Assembly: GCF_015752205.1 (NCBI RefSeq) | Contig: NZ_JADOVG010000003.1 | Coordinates: 215,833-279,832, forward strand | DNA: 64,000 nucleotides | Reading direction: 5' to 3' | From: Polaromonas sp. CG_9.7 | Lineage (GTDB): Bacteria > Pseudomonadota > Gammaproteobacteria > Burkholderiales > Burkholderiaceae_C | Shown here: one piece after another, positions 8,981 to 19,321 of the stretch | How positions within the stretch are numbered: position 1 is the stretch's first letter | Layout of the letters: the number at the start of each line of letters is the position of its first letter | The notes under the pieces: model-generated | Told to the model about the DNA's origin: nothing | Database searches by the model: none | The model's input: the letters and a program-made list of their open reading frames with translations, nothing else | Made by a program: the position numbers and the translations under genes

Positions 8981-9250
8981 GGGCAGGATTTTGACAGGTC
9001 AGCAAGCCGTTTTTCTCGATGCCCACATTGCCATGCGGCGCAGGCCAGAGCCGTCCTACACAAACTAGCGCGACATTCTGAAAAACAGCTTCAGGGATTT
9101 AGCTTTTTGATCAGACTTGTTTGCATTGGTTGGCGTTCATGTTCCTCTTATGTACGCTTCTTGACGAGGGTTCCACGAGACACCGCCTAAGGGCCTCAGC
9201 CTCGGCAGAACGGCCATGCAAGCTTGGGCTGCGCCTAGAATTGGCGCTTC

Positions 9251-11179
9251 ATGACGCTTAAAGACCTGGCCGCGCGCCGACCCATCCGTGACCTTCCCGA
9301 TGAACTGATCAGCCAGATCGCCGCTGGCGAGGTGGTGGAACGACCGGCTTCGGTGGTGCGCGAACTGCTCGACAACGCGCTGGACGCCGGAGCGACGCAG
9401 GTCACGGTGCGCCTGTCTGCGGGTGGCGTGCGGCTGATTCTGGTGGAAGACGACGGCCTGGGCATTGCCCGGGAAGAACTGCCTGTGGCGCTGCGCCGCC
9501 ATGCCACCAGCAAGATCGCGTCGCTACAAGACCTGGAAGCCGTCGGGACCATGGGTTTTCGGGGCGAGGCGCTGGCGGCGATCAATTCGATTGCCGACAT
9601 GAGCCTGATCTCGCGCACGCCGGACACCGAACACGCCTGGCAGCTTGACGGCCGCACTGGCGAACTCAAGCCAGCGCCACGTGCGCTCGGCACCAGCGTC
9701 GAGGTGCGCGAGTTGTTCTATGCCACGCCGGCGCGGCGCAAGTTCCTGAAAACCGACGCCACCGAGCTGGCGCACTGTATTGAAGCCGTACGCCGCCATG
9801 CCCTGGTGCGGCCCGATGTCGGCTTTGCGATCTGGCACGAAGGCAAACTGGTCGAGCAATGGCGCGCCTGCGTAGGGCCAAAGGGCACCGACGGTTTTGA
9901 AGCCCACACCCAGCGCCTGGCCGATGTGCTGGGCGCCGAATTCGCCCGGCAGTCGGTGACAGTGCATTACGAAAGCAGCGCGCTGCGGGCCAATGGCCAG
10001 CCAGCGGTGCGCGTTTGGGGTCGGGCTGGCATTCCAGACGCCGCCCGCTCACGCGCCGACCAGCAGTTTGCCTATGTCAACGGCCGTTTTGTGCGCGACA
10101 AGGTGCTGGCGCATGCCGCCCGCAGCGCCTACGAGGACGTACTGCACGGCCACCGCCAGCCGGTGTATGCGCTGTATGTCGAGATCGACCCGGCGCGGGT
10201 CGATGTGAACGTCCACCCGACCAAGATAGAGGTGCGTTTTCGCGACAGCCGTGAAGTGCACCAGGCAATGCGCCATGGCGTGCAGGACGCCTTGGCTGCG
10301 CCCCGCGCCGGCGTAGCCAGCGCAAACGCCACGCCCGCCGAGGCCACCCCCCAACCCTCGCTGAATTTCAGTTTGAATCCAAAACAGGCTTTTGCGCAAC
10401 AGGGATGGGCGCAGCCAGCTATTAAATTCGGAGCAAACGACGGAAATCGCGTTTCGGACTTCGAAGCGCTGTGGCCGGTGCCGCCCGGCACGCTCACACC
10501 CGCTGCGCCTGACCGTCCACTCAACAGCTCCTTCGCTGCCACGCCCGAACCCCAGCCATCCAGTCCGCCGCAAGAGGTCGCCCTGCCCCACGGCGACTGG
10601 CCGCTGGGCCGCGCTTTAGCGCAGTTGCGGGGCATTTACATCCTGGCCGAAAACAGCCAGGGCCTGATCGTTGTTGACATGCATGCGGCCCACGAGCGCA
10701 TCGTCTATGAACGGCTGAAAAGCCAGTTTGAAGCCTCGCGCATCGCCAGCCAGCCCTTGCTGATTCCGGCAACGTTTGCCGCCACGCCGCATGAAGTGGC
10801 GACCGCCGAGGCCTGCAGCGACACACTGGCCCTGCTGGGTCTGGAAATCACGCCGTTTTCACCCAAAACGCTGGCGGTACGGGCGGTGCCGACAAGCCTG
10901 GCAACCGGCGATGCAGTGGAACTGGCAAGAAGCGTGCTCGCCGAACTGGCGCAGATGGAAGCCAGCACCGTGGTCGAGCGGGCGCACCACGAACTGCTGG
11001 GCACCATGGCCTGCCACGGCGCGGTGCGCGCCAACCGGTACCTGACGATTGAAGAAATGAACGCCCTGCTGCGCCAGATGGAAGCCACTGACCGCTCCGA
11101 CCAGTGCAACCACGGCCGGCCGACGTGGCGGCAGGTCAGCATCAAAAACCTGGACGCGCTGTTCTTGCGCGGGCGCTAG
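9251..11179 (+). CDS. mutL: DNA mismatch repair protein MutL
   Basis: MutL couples MutS mismatch recognition to MutH or intrinsic nuclease action and UvrD loading. The 642-aa product has the GHKL ATPase N-terminus (ELLDNALDAGA, EDDGLGI, HATSKI, GFRGEAL), the transducer domain (FAYVNGRFVRD, DVNVHPTKIEVRF), a poorly conserved linker (~350-435) and the dimerisation domain ending [10 protein letters not shown]. The linker holds a copy of the dispersed genome repeat (10375-10440) without breaking the frame. The last 120 bp recur in degenerate form at 13957-14075, marking the far end of an inserted island. The 3' end itself is intact. The start at 9251 fits homologous N-termini; no clear ribosome-binding site is visible. 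Confidence 0.96.
   Translation: MTLKDLAARRPIRDLPDELISQIAAGEVVERPASVVRELLDNALDAGATQVTVRLSAGGVRLILVEDDGLGIAREELPVALRRHATSKIASLQDLEAVGTMGFRGEALAAINSIADMSLISRTPDTEHAWQLDGRTGELKPAPRALGTSVEVRELFYATPARRKFLKTDATELAHCIEAVRRHALVRPDVGFAIWHEGKLVEQWRACVGPKGTDGFEAHTQRLADVLGAEFARQSVTVHYESSALRANGQPAVRVWGRAGIPDAARSRADQQFAYVNGRFVRDKVLAHAARSAYEDVLHGHRQPVYALYVEIDPARVDVNVHPTKIEVRFRDSREVHQAMRHGVQDALAAPRAGVASANATPAEATPQPSLNFSLNPKQAFAQQGWAQPAIKFGANDGNRVSDFEALWPVPPGTLTPAAPDRPLNSSFAATPEPQPSSPPQEVALPHGDWPLGRALAQLRGIYILAENSQGLIVVDMHAAHERIVYERLKSQFEASRIASQPLLIPATFAATPHEVATAEACSDTLALLGLEITPFSPKTLAVRAVPTSLATGDAVELARSVLAELAQMEASTVVERAHHELLGTMACHGAVRANRYLTIEEMNALLRQMEATDRSDQCNHGRPTWRQVSIKNLDALFLRGR
10375..10440 (+). repeat. 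Dispersed repeat, copy 2, inside mutL
   Basis: TTTTGCGCAACAGG, GGGCGCAGCCAGCTATTAAA and then a short A/T tail follow the same order as the intergenic copies. It encodes part of the MutL linker and keeps the frame. Similarity is weaker than in copies 1, 4 and 8. Confidence 0.55.
11060..11179 (+). repeat. Left copy of the duplicated mutL 3' end
   Basis: The last 120 bp of intact mutL, from AACGCCCTGCTGCGCCAGAT to the stop. The matching sequence at 13957-14075 is in the same orientation with scattered mismatches and a 1-bp deletion. The pair brackets about 2.8 kb of insertion-sequence debris. Confidence 0.9.
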
Positions 11180-11265
11180 TACAAAGAAACAACCTGCGTT
11201 AATAAGCGCATTACGCCCGAGCTGCACAGAGCCAAATCATTTTTCTTTGCGCAAGCCGCCAACTC

Positions 11266-11572
11266 TCAAACTGGTGCTCTCAGGGGGGCGGCCGGATAGA
11301 GCCGCGGAAACTCACGACAAAGCAGCGGGCTGTGCAAAGCCTGATTGACAGTGGAGTCCGAAAGAGGGAACCATTGCTGCATGAAATGGACTTGTAGCAG
11401 GTTTCCACGCTAGAGGAGGCGTGAAAATTTTGCCAGAGGGCGGATGCGACTGGATCAGCCCGACCAGCTCCGCCCGGGGCACCAAGACACCCATCTCATA
11501 GAGATAAACGCCCTTGCGCATTTCCTTGTTGGAAATATAGAAGGTACTGACACTAAAACTGATCCGCTTCAC
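11266..11572 (-). pseudogene. Remnant of an IS5-family transposase (N-terminal part)
   Basis: Read from 11572 leftwards, the frame gives EMRKGVYLYEMGVLVPRAEL and GLIQSH, matching the N-terminus of IS5-group transposases (consensus like FLNEMxxVVPWxELxALIxPH). After a frameshift near 11395 it continues as LLQVHFMQQWFPLSDSTVNQ and ALHSPLLCREF, the next conserved block (MQQWFxLSDxxxEDALYD-like). It then ends at a stop at 11266. Only about a quarter of a normal ~320-residue transposase remains, so it is dead. It points toward mutL, and its 3' part is lost. Confidence 0.7.
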
Positions 11573-12092
11573 CTTTATTGAAAGACCAACCGGCTGGTGC
11601 GTCTTGAGGAAGAGTTATGCGGACTTAGCATAATTTTGTTTTAAAGCAATAGATAAGCGTTGTACGAGATTTCTCAAATAAAAACTGCTGAGGTTCAACT
11701 GGCAAGAACGCCCAAGCCATTATTTATATGCGGATTCTAAGTTACACGTTTTCTCCAAGCAGCACTTTTTTCGCTGCCCATTAGCCAAGCCTGAAAGATT
11801 GGGTGTACACAGAAAAAAATGACTTCGATCTAGTTCACCGCGATACTCATCGCAGGAAAAGCTTAGGATGTATGAGAATAAACTCTAGGCAACGCAAAAA
11901 CCTGAATGTACGTATTGTTACGTATAGCTTTTTGGCTGAAGAAGCTAAGCTAACAAAGAAAGATGCAGAGGAATATTATTCGTAACTCTCGAAAAAATAT
12001 ATCAACAGGCTGCCATCAAAAATATACCGCAGTTAAAAGCACTTATCCTGCATCTTAAAATATTTATAATTTATTAATAAGCATATTGAAAA
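11573..12092. other. AT-rich stretch without a convincing gene
   Basis: About 520 bp, clearly more AT-rich than the surrounding chromosome. A 60-codon frame at 11803-11985 (MYTEKNDFDLVHRDTH...) has no recognisable relative, no clear ribosome-binding site and AT-rich codons; I do not count it as a gene. The base composition matches the following orphan gene and points to foreign origin. Confidence 0.5.
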
Positions 12093-12995
12093 ATGAAACA
12101 TATTGAAAGTGCTTCTAAGTTTATCATCGCCACATGCTCTGTTTTATTGCTTTGGTCAGTTGCTAGTGAATTCGTTGATTCAAACCAGAACACAAAACCG
12201 CAAGCCATTTTAGATAGTAATTCATTTAATGATTTAAAAACACTACCGACCGAGCAAAGTCTGGAAGTGAAAATAGTGACGCAGCAGCCTATCCCTGAAA
12301 AACTCAAAAATGAAATTAACAGCCTAAATAGCCTGGAATTAATAACTCAATTTGACCAGCTACTCTTACAAGCACGAGCAGGCGATAGCAAATTATCGTA
12401 TGAACTGAGTAAGCGTTTGACTTCGTGTGCGCCAGCTAACCCAGACGACTCCACAGATGACAATGACAGCAATAACAACGATTCACAAGGTCGACAATTT
12501 ATCAGCGTTGCGCAGCACCGTCGTCAGAATTGCAGCGGATTGACTCCCGCGCAGCTCGATATGGCCCCTATGCTGCTGGAATTGGCAGCTAAACAGAACG
12601 TTGCAGACGCTCGAATTGACATCGTGGAACAAAAGATCGATTTAATCGAAAACCGCAACGCGGCGTACTTTAACGAACTCGACAAAGAATACCAGCCCCG
12701 GGCACCCAACACAGCCGAACAAAATGGCGTCATCAGCACCCTGAAAGAGCTTGCTGCGTCCGGTAACGCCCGCGCTGTATTACAAATGGCCAGAATATCC
12801 ATCGGCACTTCATTCGCCCCAGCAAATAAAGACGATTTTTTGACATACATGCTGATAAGTCAACAAGACAGATCGATACCCGCTCAATTTGACAAAAGTA
12901 ATTTGCTGCAGGGTGAGTCGCCAGAATACGTAGCGCTGATCGCTAAACGGGCAAAAACCATGTTTGACAGTTGCTGCGCCAACAAGTCGGAATAA
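12093..12995 (+). CDS. Orphan AT-rich membrane-anchored protein, unknown function
   Basis: I do not recognise this 300-aa product. It begins with a short charged N-terminus and one hydrophobic segment (FIIATCSVLLLWSVASEFV, about 9-27), which could be a signal anchor. Next come a polar region, an Asp/Asn-rich linker (PDDSTDDNDSNNNDSQG near 115-131) and a mainly helical C-terminal half with alanine-rich segments (LLELAAKQNVADARIDIVEQ) of the kind seen in Sel1/TPR-like solenoids, ending in two cysteines (CCANKSE). Codon use is strikingly AT-rich against mutL and gdhA. It lies between insertion-sequence remnants inside the mutL island, so transfer is likely. Start at 12093 (ATG) without a clear Shine-Dalgarno. 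Confidence 0.6.
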   Translation: MKHIESASKFIIATCSVLLLWSVASEFVDSNQNTKPQAILDSNSFNDLKTLPTEQSLEVKIVTQQPIPEKLKNEINSLNSLELITQFDQLLLQARAGDSKLSYELSKRLTSCAPANPDDSTDDNDSNNNDSQGRQFISVAQHRRQNCSGLTPAQLDMAPMLLELAAKQNVADARIDIVEQKIDLIENRNAAYFNELDKEYQPRAPNTAEQNGVISTLKELAASGNARAVLQMARISIGTSFAPANKDDFLTYMLISQQDRSIPAQFDKSNLLQGESPEYVALIAKRAKTMFDSCCANKSE

Positions 12996-13085
12996 ATAAA
13001 TGCTGCCTGACTTTAGGGCTTGCCATCAATTGCCAGTAAATCCAATGCTCTTGAATAGCCGGTTGCTCGCCCTATTTTGACAGGC

Positions 13086-13536
13086 ATGACCAAAAGATAT
13101 GCACATCGAGATGATCAATGGAAACGCATCAAGAATTTGCTGCCAGGACGCGAGGAAACCGTAGGTCTGACTGCCCGGGACAATCGGCTGTTCGTTGAGG
13201 CTGTGCTGTACCGCAGCCGCGCCGGCATCCCGTAGTACGATCTGCTCGAGCGCTTTGGCGACTTTCGGCTCGTGCACTTGCGCCACTCGCGCTGGAGTCG
13301 CACTGGCGTATGGCAATGCATTTTTGAAGCTTTACCCCAAGATGCAGACAATGAATACGTTTTGATCGACTCGACCATCGTCAGGGCCCGCCAGCACAGC
13401 GCGGGGGCCAAAAAAAGGTGCCTGAGCAATGCGAGGCGATGGGGCGCAGACGTGCTGCTCATGGGCACGCCAGGCGCGACAGTCATCGCTGACAAGGCTT
13501 ATGACGCACAGGAGCGGGTGATCGAGCCGCTACCAA
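13086..13536 (+). pseudogene. Remnant of an IS427-type (IS5 family) transposase
   Basis: From the ATG at 13086 the frame reads MTKRYAHRDDQWKRIKNLLP and DNRLFVEAVLYRSRAGIP, the typical N-terminus of IS427-group transposases. A TAG at 13233-13235 interrupts it. It resumes as YDLLERFGDFRLVHLRHSRW and the DDE-region motif LIDSTIVRARQHSAGAKK. A deletion removes the middle of the gene: after about 13440 the text jumps to LLMGTPGATVIADKAYDAQE and IEPL, in a shifted frame. The 3' third is missing and IS66 sequence follows. Clearly inactive. Confidence 0.8.
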
Positions 13537-13540
13537 TGGA

Positions 13541-13914
13541 TGGTGCTCCAGCGTAGCCAAATCGCGGACGGCTCAGCCACGGCCAAGGCACTCGATTACA
13601 GCTTTAGGCGCTGGGGCGCGCTCATGCGTTTCCTGGATGACAGGCAATTGCCGATCGACAACAACTGGATGGAAAACCAGCTCCGACCCGTGGCCGTAGG
13701 CCGCTCAAACTGGCTGTTCGCCGGATCGCTGCGGGCGGGCCGGCGCGCCGCTGCCATCATGAGCCTGATCCAGAGCGCCCGGCTGAGCGGACATGACCCG
13801 TACGCCTACCTCAAGAATGTGCTCAGCCGGTTGCCCACCCACAAGAACAGCCTGATTGCACAACTGCTGCCCCACTACTGGGAGCCTGCTCAGGCCCCCC
13901 CTTTGCCACTATGA
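13541..13914 (+). pseudogene. Remnant of an IS66-family transposase (C-terminal part)
   Basis: The open frame encodes the C-terminal end of an IS66 TnpC: ATAKALDYSFRRWGALMRFL, then IDNNWMENQLRPVAVGRSNW, LFAGSLRAGRRAA, SARLSGHDPYAYLKNVL and LPHYWEP. The DNN.ME..LRP block includes the catalytic-core glutamate region. No start, no TnpA/TnpB and no upstream two thirds of the gene are present; it is fused directly to the IS427-type fragment, so one remnant was probably broken by the other or by deletion. Confidence 0.85.
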
Positions 13915-13956
13915 GGTTGCCAAATTCAAGGTGTATTGCCCGGTTGCTTACAAAAG

Positions 13957-14075
13957 AACGCCCTGCTGCGCCAGATGGAAGCCACTGACCTCTCCGACCA
14001 GTGCAACCACGGCCGGCCGACCTGGCGGCAGGTCAGCATAAGGAACTGGACGGACTGTTTTTACGCGGGCGCTGA
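13957..14075 (+). pseudogene. Degenerate second copy of the mutL 3' end
   Basis: It matches 11060-11179 from AACGCCCTGCTGCGCCAGAT to a stop codon, with about a dozen substitutions (for example CTCTCC for CGCTCC) and a 1-bp loss at the GTCAGCAT-AAGG site that shifts the frame. It ends 27 bp from the convergent DUF3429 gene, so it is probably what remains of the ancestral mutL end before the island arrived. Confidence 0.88.
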
Positions 14076-14102
14076 AAGCCCGGCGACCCGGCGTCAAGCG
14101 AT

Positions 14103-14549
14103 TCAACGCGCCGCCCAGGCGCCAACCAGACAACTGAGCGTAGCAACGCAGGTGAGTTGCAGTCGCAGCCCCAGCCAGCCCGACAATCCTGCGCTGGCAT
14201 ACAGCCTTCGATCTACCGCATAGCAGATCACCAGCAACGCGGCAAGCCATGGCAGGCCGATGGTAGGCGGCAGCATGACTGCCACCCACGCCAGCAGGCT
14301 GGGCGTAACGCCCCAGCCCAACCGCGCATTCACGGGTTGAACACCCTGCATTGCCAGCCCCCAATGAATGCCACCGAGAAACGTGGCAATTAACGCAGCG
14401 TAGGCTACCAACGCCGTCCCCGCCCAAGCCTTCAAACCAGGTGCATCCAGCGCGGCCAGCGCCACCGCACCGGCCAGAAAAGGCAGCAGGCCCGCCAGCC
14501 CCAGGATGCGGGCAAAGGCGGAAGGGGTTGAAAAATCGTTGGTCGTCAT
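14103..14549 (-). CDS. DUF3429 membrane protein
   Basis: The 148-aa product has four to five hydrophobic helices ([70 protein letters not shown]) and the [11 protein letters not shown] motif typical of DUF3429 inner-membrane proteins. The molecular function of the family is not known to me. It is convergent with the mutL remnant and divergent from gdhA. The first ATG at 14549 fits the family length. Confidence 0.8.
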   Translation of the reverse strand: MTTNDFSTPSAFARILGLAGLLPFLAGAVALAALDAPGLKAWAGTALVAYAALIATFLGGIHWGLAMQGVQPVNARLGWGVTPSLLAWVAVMLPPTIGLPWLAALLVICYAVDRRLYASAGLSGWLGLRLQLTCVATLSCLVGAWAAR

Positions 14550-14731
14550 GGCTGAAGTTTAGAGGTGGCGTTTGTGAAGCACCCGTCATAGGCGCAAAGA
14601 TTGGCCTGTTTTCTGCCGACATTGAAAGCCTTAGTTTGGTGCAATTCGTGTCTGTCGGTGTGGCCAGAAGCGAAAAACAAGGCGCTTACCCGGCAGAATG
14701 TTATTTCCGCATTGTCAATGCACCAAAATAA

Positions 14732-16087
<1,356 letters not shown>

Positions 16088-16114
16088 ACTGACTCATCGA
16101 AGACAGTCAAACCA

Positions 16115-16139
16115 AAGGGGCATTACAGCCCCTTTTTTT
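16115..16139 (+). terminator. Intrinsic terminator after gdhA
   Basis: Stem AAGGGGC / GCCCCTT with loop ATTACA, followed by seven T's. It begins 28 bp after the gdhA stop. Confidence 0.88.
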
Positions 16140-16216
16140 ATGCCTGTGTGCATTGCACTGCCCCGCACGTCTATTTGCCAACTGGCATCCATTTGCACTC
16201 TTTTGCAGAAAAATCC

Positions 16217-16588
16217 ATGAAACAACTTTTTATTGCCAGCCTGCTGGTCCTTGCTGCCACCCCAATGCTGGCCGCAGAGCCTGCCTGCGCCGCCAAACTC
16301 ACACGCATCGAATTCGAGGTGGGCCAAGCGCAGGCACAGGGCAGGCAACACCAGATCGCCGGCATGCAAAGGGCCTTGCGCGCCACGCAGTCCCACTGCA
16401 CTGATGCCTCACTGGCGGCCGATCGTGAAAGCGATATCAAAAGAGCCACAAAAAAAATTGCAGAGCGCGAGCAAAAGCTGGCCAAGGCGCAGGCTAAAGG
16501 AGATACCCGCAAAATTGCCATTCAACAGGCCAGCCTGGACAAGGCGCACAACGATTTGACCCAAGTGCAAAGGCCGCTCTTGCCTTAG
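16217..16588 (+). CDS. DUF1090 periplasmic protein (YqjC-like)
   Basis: The 123-aa product has a Sec signal peptide (MKQLFIASLLVLAATPMLA, cleavage before AEPAC) and a helical, charged mature part with IEFEVGQAQAQG, a conserved cysteine near 85 bases later (SHCTD) and long K/E/Q repeats (KKIAEREQKLAKAQAKGD), as in DUF1090/YqjC proteins. The two cysteines (C24-region and SHC) may form a disulfide. The start at 16217 follows from the signal peptide; the ribosome-binding site is weak. The family has no firm biochemical role. It lies alone between gdhA and the hydrolase gene. Confidence 0.78.
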   Translation: MKQLFIASLLVLAATPMLAAEPACAAKLTRIEFEVGQAQAQGRQHQIAGMQRALRATQSHCTDASLAADRESDIKRATKKIAEREQKLAKAQAKGDTRKIAIQQASLDKAHNDLTQVQRPLLP

Positions 16589-16659
16589 TCGGCGGCAGCC
16601 CACAGCCAGTAGAGACTTGCACGCGAGAACTTTTACAGCGCGGCTCGCTCTATAAAGTG

Positions 16660-17565
16660 ATGAAACGCTGGCCCATCCTTTTTTTTCTGCTGTTCGCCTT
16701 TGCACTGCTGGCAGGGGGGACGGCACTGGACCAGAAGCAACGCGGCTGGATCTTCCAGCCCAGTGACAGCAGCTGGGGCGGCAGCGCCGAGCTGGCGCGG
16801 GACATGCAGGATGTCTGGATCAAGTTTGACTCGAAAGCCACCGGCAACCCCGTCAAGCTGCACGGCCTGTGGCTGCCCGCCGACCCGGGGCACGCCGCCT
16901 GGAACGGTGCCAAGGCACCAGTGCTGCTGTTCCTGCACGGCGCGCGCTGGAATGTCGAAGGCTCGGCACCGCGCATCCGCCGCATGCAGGAACTGGGGTT
17001 TTCGGTGCTGGCGATTGACTACCGGGGTTTTGGCAAAAGCTCGCCCGACCTGCCATCGGAAAACATGGCTTACGAGGATGCGCGCGCTGCCTGGAACTGG
17101 CTGGGCGCCCGGCACCCGCAGCAGCCGCGCTATATCTTCGGCCATTCCCTGGGCGGCGCGGTCGCGATCGAACTGGCTGCCAAGGTCAATGACGAGGCCG
17201 GCACGATTGTCGAAGGCACATTCACCTCGATTGCCGATGTGCTCAGCACCATGAAATGGGGCTGGCTGCCACTGCGCGCCCTGATCACCCAGCCTTTCGA
17301 TTCGCTGGAAAAAGTTGCCCACCTGGGCGCGCCGCTGCTGGTGGTGCATGGCGCGAACGACACGCTGATCCTGCCGGCGCTGGGGCGCAAGCTGTATGAC
17401 GCGGCTCCCGAGCCCAAGGCTTTTGTGCTGGTCAAGGGCGGCTCGCACCACAGCACCAACACCCTGGGGCAGGAACAGTACCGCGTGGCGCTGGCCACGC
17501 TGTTTGGCGCCAGCCCCACCCGCGCAGTCGTGCCTTTGGTGTCGCCCCAGTTGCTGCGGCCCTAA
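16660..17565 (+). CDS. Alpha/beta hydrolase, membrane-anchored or secreted
   Basis: The ~301-aa product begins with a hydrophobic signal or anchor ([20 protein letters not shown]). A serine alpha/beta-hydrolase fold of the BEM46/YfhR kind follows: [11 protein letters not shown] (oxyanion region), [11 protein letters not shown], the nucleophile elbow GHSLGG near 164, the acid in HGANDTLI and the base in GGSHHS. A GTG three bases upstream (16657) is an alternative start. Substrate unknown. It ends 59 bp before miaA on the same strand and might be cotranscribed with it. Confidence 0.82.
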   Translation: MKRWPILFFLLFAFALLAGGTALDQKQRGWIFQPSDSSWGGSAELARDMQDVWIKFDSKATGNPVKLHGLWLPADPGHAAWNGAKAPVLLFLHGARWNVEGSAPRIRRMQELGFSVLAIDYRGFGKSSPDLPSENMAYEDARAAWNWLGARHPQQPRYIFGHSLGGAVAIELAAKVNDEAGTIVEGTFTSIADVLSTMKWGWLPLRALITQPFDSLEKVAHLGAPLLVVHGANDTLILPALGRKLYDAAPEPKAFVLVKGGSHHSTNTLGQEQYRVALATLFGASPTRAVVPLVSPQLLRP

Positions 17566-17624
17566 ACCCCAAACCGGACACCGGGGCGCCTGCGCTGGCA
17601 GGGCTTTCTGGTAGCCTCAAGCGC

Positions 17625-18659
17625 ATGCCTGATTCTTTTGTACCGGCGCGCAGCGCGCCACATTCCCGCACCTTTTGCATTGGCCTGGCCGGCCCCACGG
17701 CGTCAGGCAAAACCGCTGCCGCGCTGGCCATTGCCCGGCAGTACCCGGTCGAGATCATCAGCGTCGATTCAGCCCTGGTTTACCGGGGCATGGACATTGG
17801 CACTGCCAAGCCTGCTGCCCACGAACTGGCCGCCGTGCCGCATCACCTGATCGACATTCGCGATCCGCTGCAGGCTTACAGCGCGGCTGAATTCGTGCAG
17901 GACGCGCAGCGGCTGATCGAAGACATCAGCGCACGCGGCAAGCTGCCGCTGCTGGTGGGCGGCACCATGCTGTATTTCAAGGCGCTGTTCGACGGCCTCG
18001 ACGACATGCCCAAGGCCGACCCGGCGGTGCGCGCGGCATTGCTGCTTGAAGCCAGCGCCCAGGGCTGGCCGGCACTGCACCAGCAACTGGCACAGGTCGA
18101 TCCGGTCACCGCCGCGCGCTTGGCGCCGCATGATTCGCAGCGCATTTCGCGGGCGCTGGAAGTGTTCCGGCTGACCGGCCAGCCACTGTCGTTTTTCCAC
18201 CAGCGAAACGCTAGTAAAAACATAGCTGACAGCGCCCGCACAATATGCGCAAACACCCTTATTTCCCTTGAACCAGCAGACCGTGCCTGGCTGCACCAGC
18301 GCATTGCCCAACGCTTTGACGCCATGCTGGCCGCTGGCTTCATCGATGAAGTCAAGGCCTTGCGCGCCCGGGGAGATTTAATGCCTGACTTGCCGTCCAT
18401 GCGCTGCGTCGGTTACCGCCAGGCGTGGGAAGCGCTGGATGCGCTGAAGGCCGACGGGCTGGGCGACAATTTTTCCGAAGAAGACTTCAACGCCTTGCGC
18501 GACAAGGGCATTTTTGCCACGCGCCAGCTGGCCAAGCGGCAGATCACCTGGCTGCGCTCCATGCCGCAGCGCGAAGTGGTGGCTTGCGACGACCCAACGG
18601 CGCTGCAACAGGTGCTGGAACGCGTCAAGGTATACAGGAACAACTTTTCATGCGCCTGA
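17625..18659 (+). CDS. miaA: tRNA dimethylallyltransferase MiaA
   Basis: MiaA adds a dimethylallyl group to A37 of tRNAs reading UNN codons. The 344-aa product has the P-loop GPTASGKTA (23-31), [19 protein letters not shown] (SVDS..VY, substrate binding), [22 protein letters not shown] and, at the end, [12 protein letters not shown]. At about residues 193-214 a segment ([18 protein letters not shown]) has no counterpart in typical MiaA; its DNA is a copy of the dispersed repeat inserted in frame. The length is about 20-25 residues above the usual ~315-320. The stop overlaps the ATG of the ABC ATPase gene by 10 bp. Confidence 0.95.
   Translation: MPDSFVPARSAPHSRTFCIGLAGPTASGKTAAALAIARQYPVEIISVDSALVYRGMDIGTAKPAAHELAAVPHHLIDIRDPLQAYSAAEFVQDAQRLIEDISARGKLPLLVGGTMLYFKALFDGLDDMPKADPAVRAALLLEASAQGWPALHQQLAQVDPVTAARLAPHDSQRISRALEVFRLTGQPLSFFHQRNASKNIADSARTICANTLISLEPADRAWLHQRIAQRFDAMLAAGFIDEVKALRARGDLMPDLPSMRCVGYRQAWEALDALKADGLGDNFSEEDFNALRDKGIFATRQLAKRQITWLRSMPQREVVACDDPTALQQVLERVKVYRNNFSCA
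18205..18262 (-). repeat. Dispersed repeat, copy 3, inside miaA
   Basis: On the minus strand: TTTGCGCATATTGTGCGGGC, then GCTGTCAGCTATGTTTTTAC, the same order as other copies. It adds about 20 codons to miaA and keeps the frame. Confidence 0.7.
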
Positions 18660-19297
18660 AAATCAGCCAGCTGGGCAAGCACTACGGCGATGCCGCCGTC
18701 TTCAGCAACGTATCACTCGACGTGGCGCCTGGTGAATTCGTCGCCATCGTCGGGGAGTCGGGCGTAGGCAAATCGACGCTGCTTAACTGCATGGCGGGGC
18801 TGGACAGCTGGGACGAAGGCACGGTCGTGCTGAACGGCGCTGACCTGGGCACGCTAAACGATGACCAGCGCGCCCTGCTGCGCCGCCGCCAGGTCGGCTT
18901 TGTGTTCCAGGCCTTTCATGTGCTGCCGCACCTGGACGTGGCGCAAAACGTCGCCCTGCCGCTGCTGCTGCTGGACGAGCCTGACGACGCACGCGTCGAG
19001 GCGCTGCTTGAAGCCGTGGGGTTGAAAGGCCTGGGCCATCGCCTGCCGCAGCAACTGAGCGGCGGGCAACTGCAGCGCGTGGCGATTGCACGGGCGCTGG
19101 TCCACCGCCCCGGATTGCTGCTGGCCGACGAGCCCACTGGCAACCTCGACCCGACCACCGCCGCCAAGGTGATGGATGCGCTGGTGGCGCAAACCCGCGA
19201 ACAGGGTGCGTCCATGGTGCTGGTGACGCATTCAGTCGCTGCCGCCGCGCGCGCCGACCGGGTGCTGCACCTCACGGCACAGGGTATCTGCCCTTGA
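18650..19297 (+). CDS. ABC transporter ATP-binding protein (LolD/MacB-like)
   Basis: The 215-aa cytoplasmic ATPase has Walker [10 protein letters not shown] (about 36-44), the Q-loop [14 protein letters not shown], signature [15 protein letters not shown], Walker [13 protein letters not shown] and the H-loop LVTHSVAAA. The EPTGNLD and FVFQ..HLLP-like pattern is that of the MacB/LolD/FtsE group that energises FtsX-type permeases. Its obvious partner is the permease at 20458-23034, separated from it by the opposite-strand dehydratase gene. AGGA precedes the ATG, which overlaps the end of miaA, so it is probably transcribed with miaA. Confidence 0.9.
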   Translation: MRLKISQLGKHYGDAAVFSNVSLDVAPGEFVAIVGESGVGKSTLLNCMAGLDSWDEGTVVLNGADLGTLNDDQRALLRRRQVGFVFQAFHVLPHLDVAQNVALPLLLLDEPDDARVEALLEAVGLKGLGHRLPQQLSGGQLQRVAIARALVHRPGLLLADEPTGNLDPTTAAKVMDALVAQTREQGASMVLVTHSVAAAARADRVLHLTAQGICP

Positions 19298-19321
19298 GGC
19301 GCTACCCGCCAGGCCAGGGCT

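Noticed and set aside
11803..11985. A 60-codon frame in the AT-rich gap after mutL
   Set aside because: No ribosome-binding site, no relatives recognised, and of chance length for AT-rich DNA with few stops.
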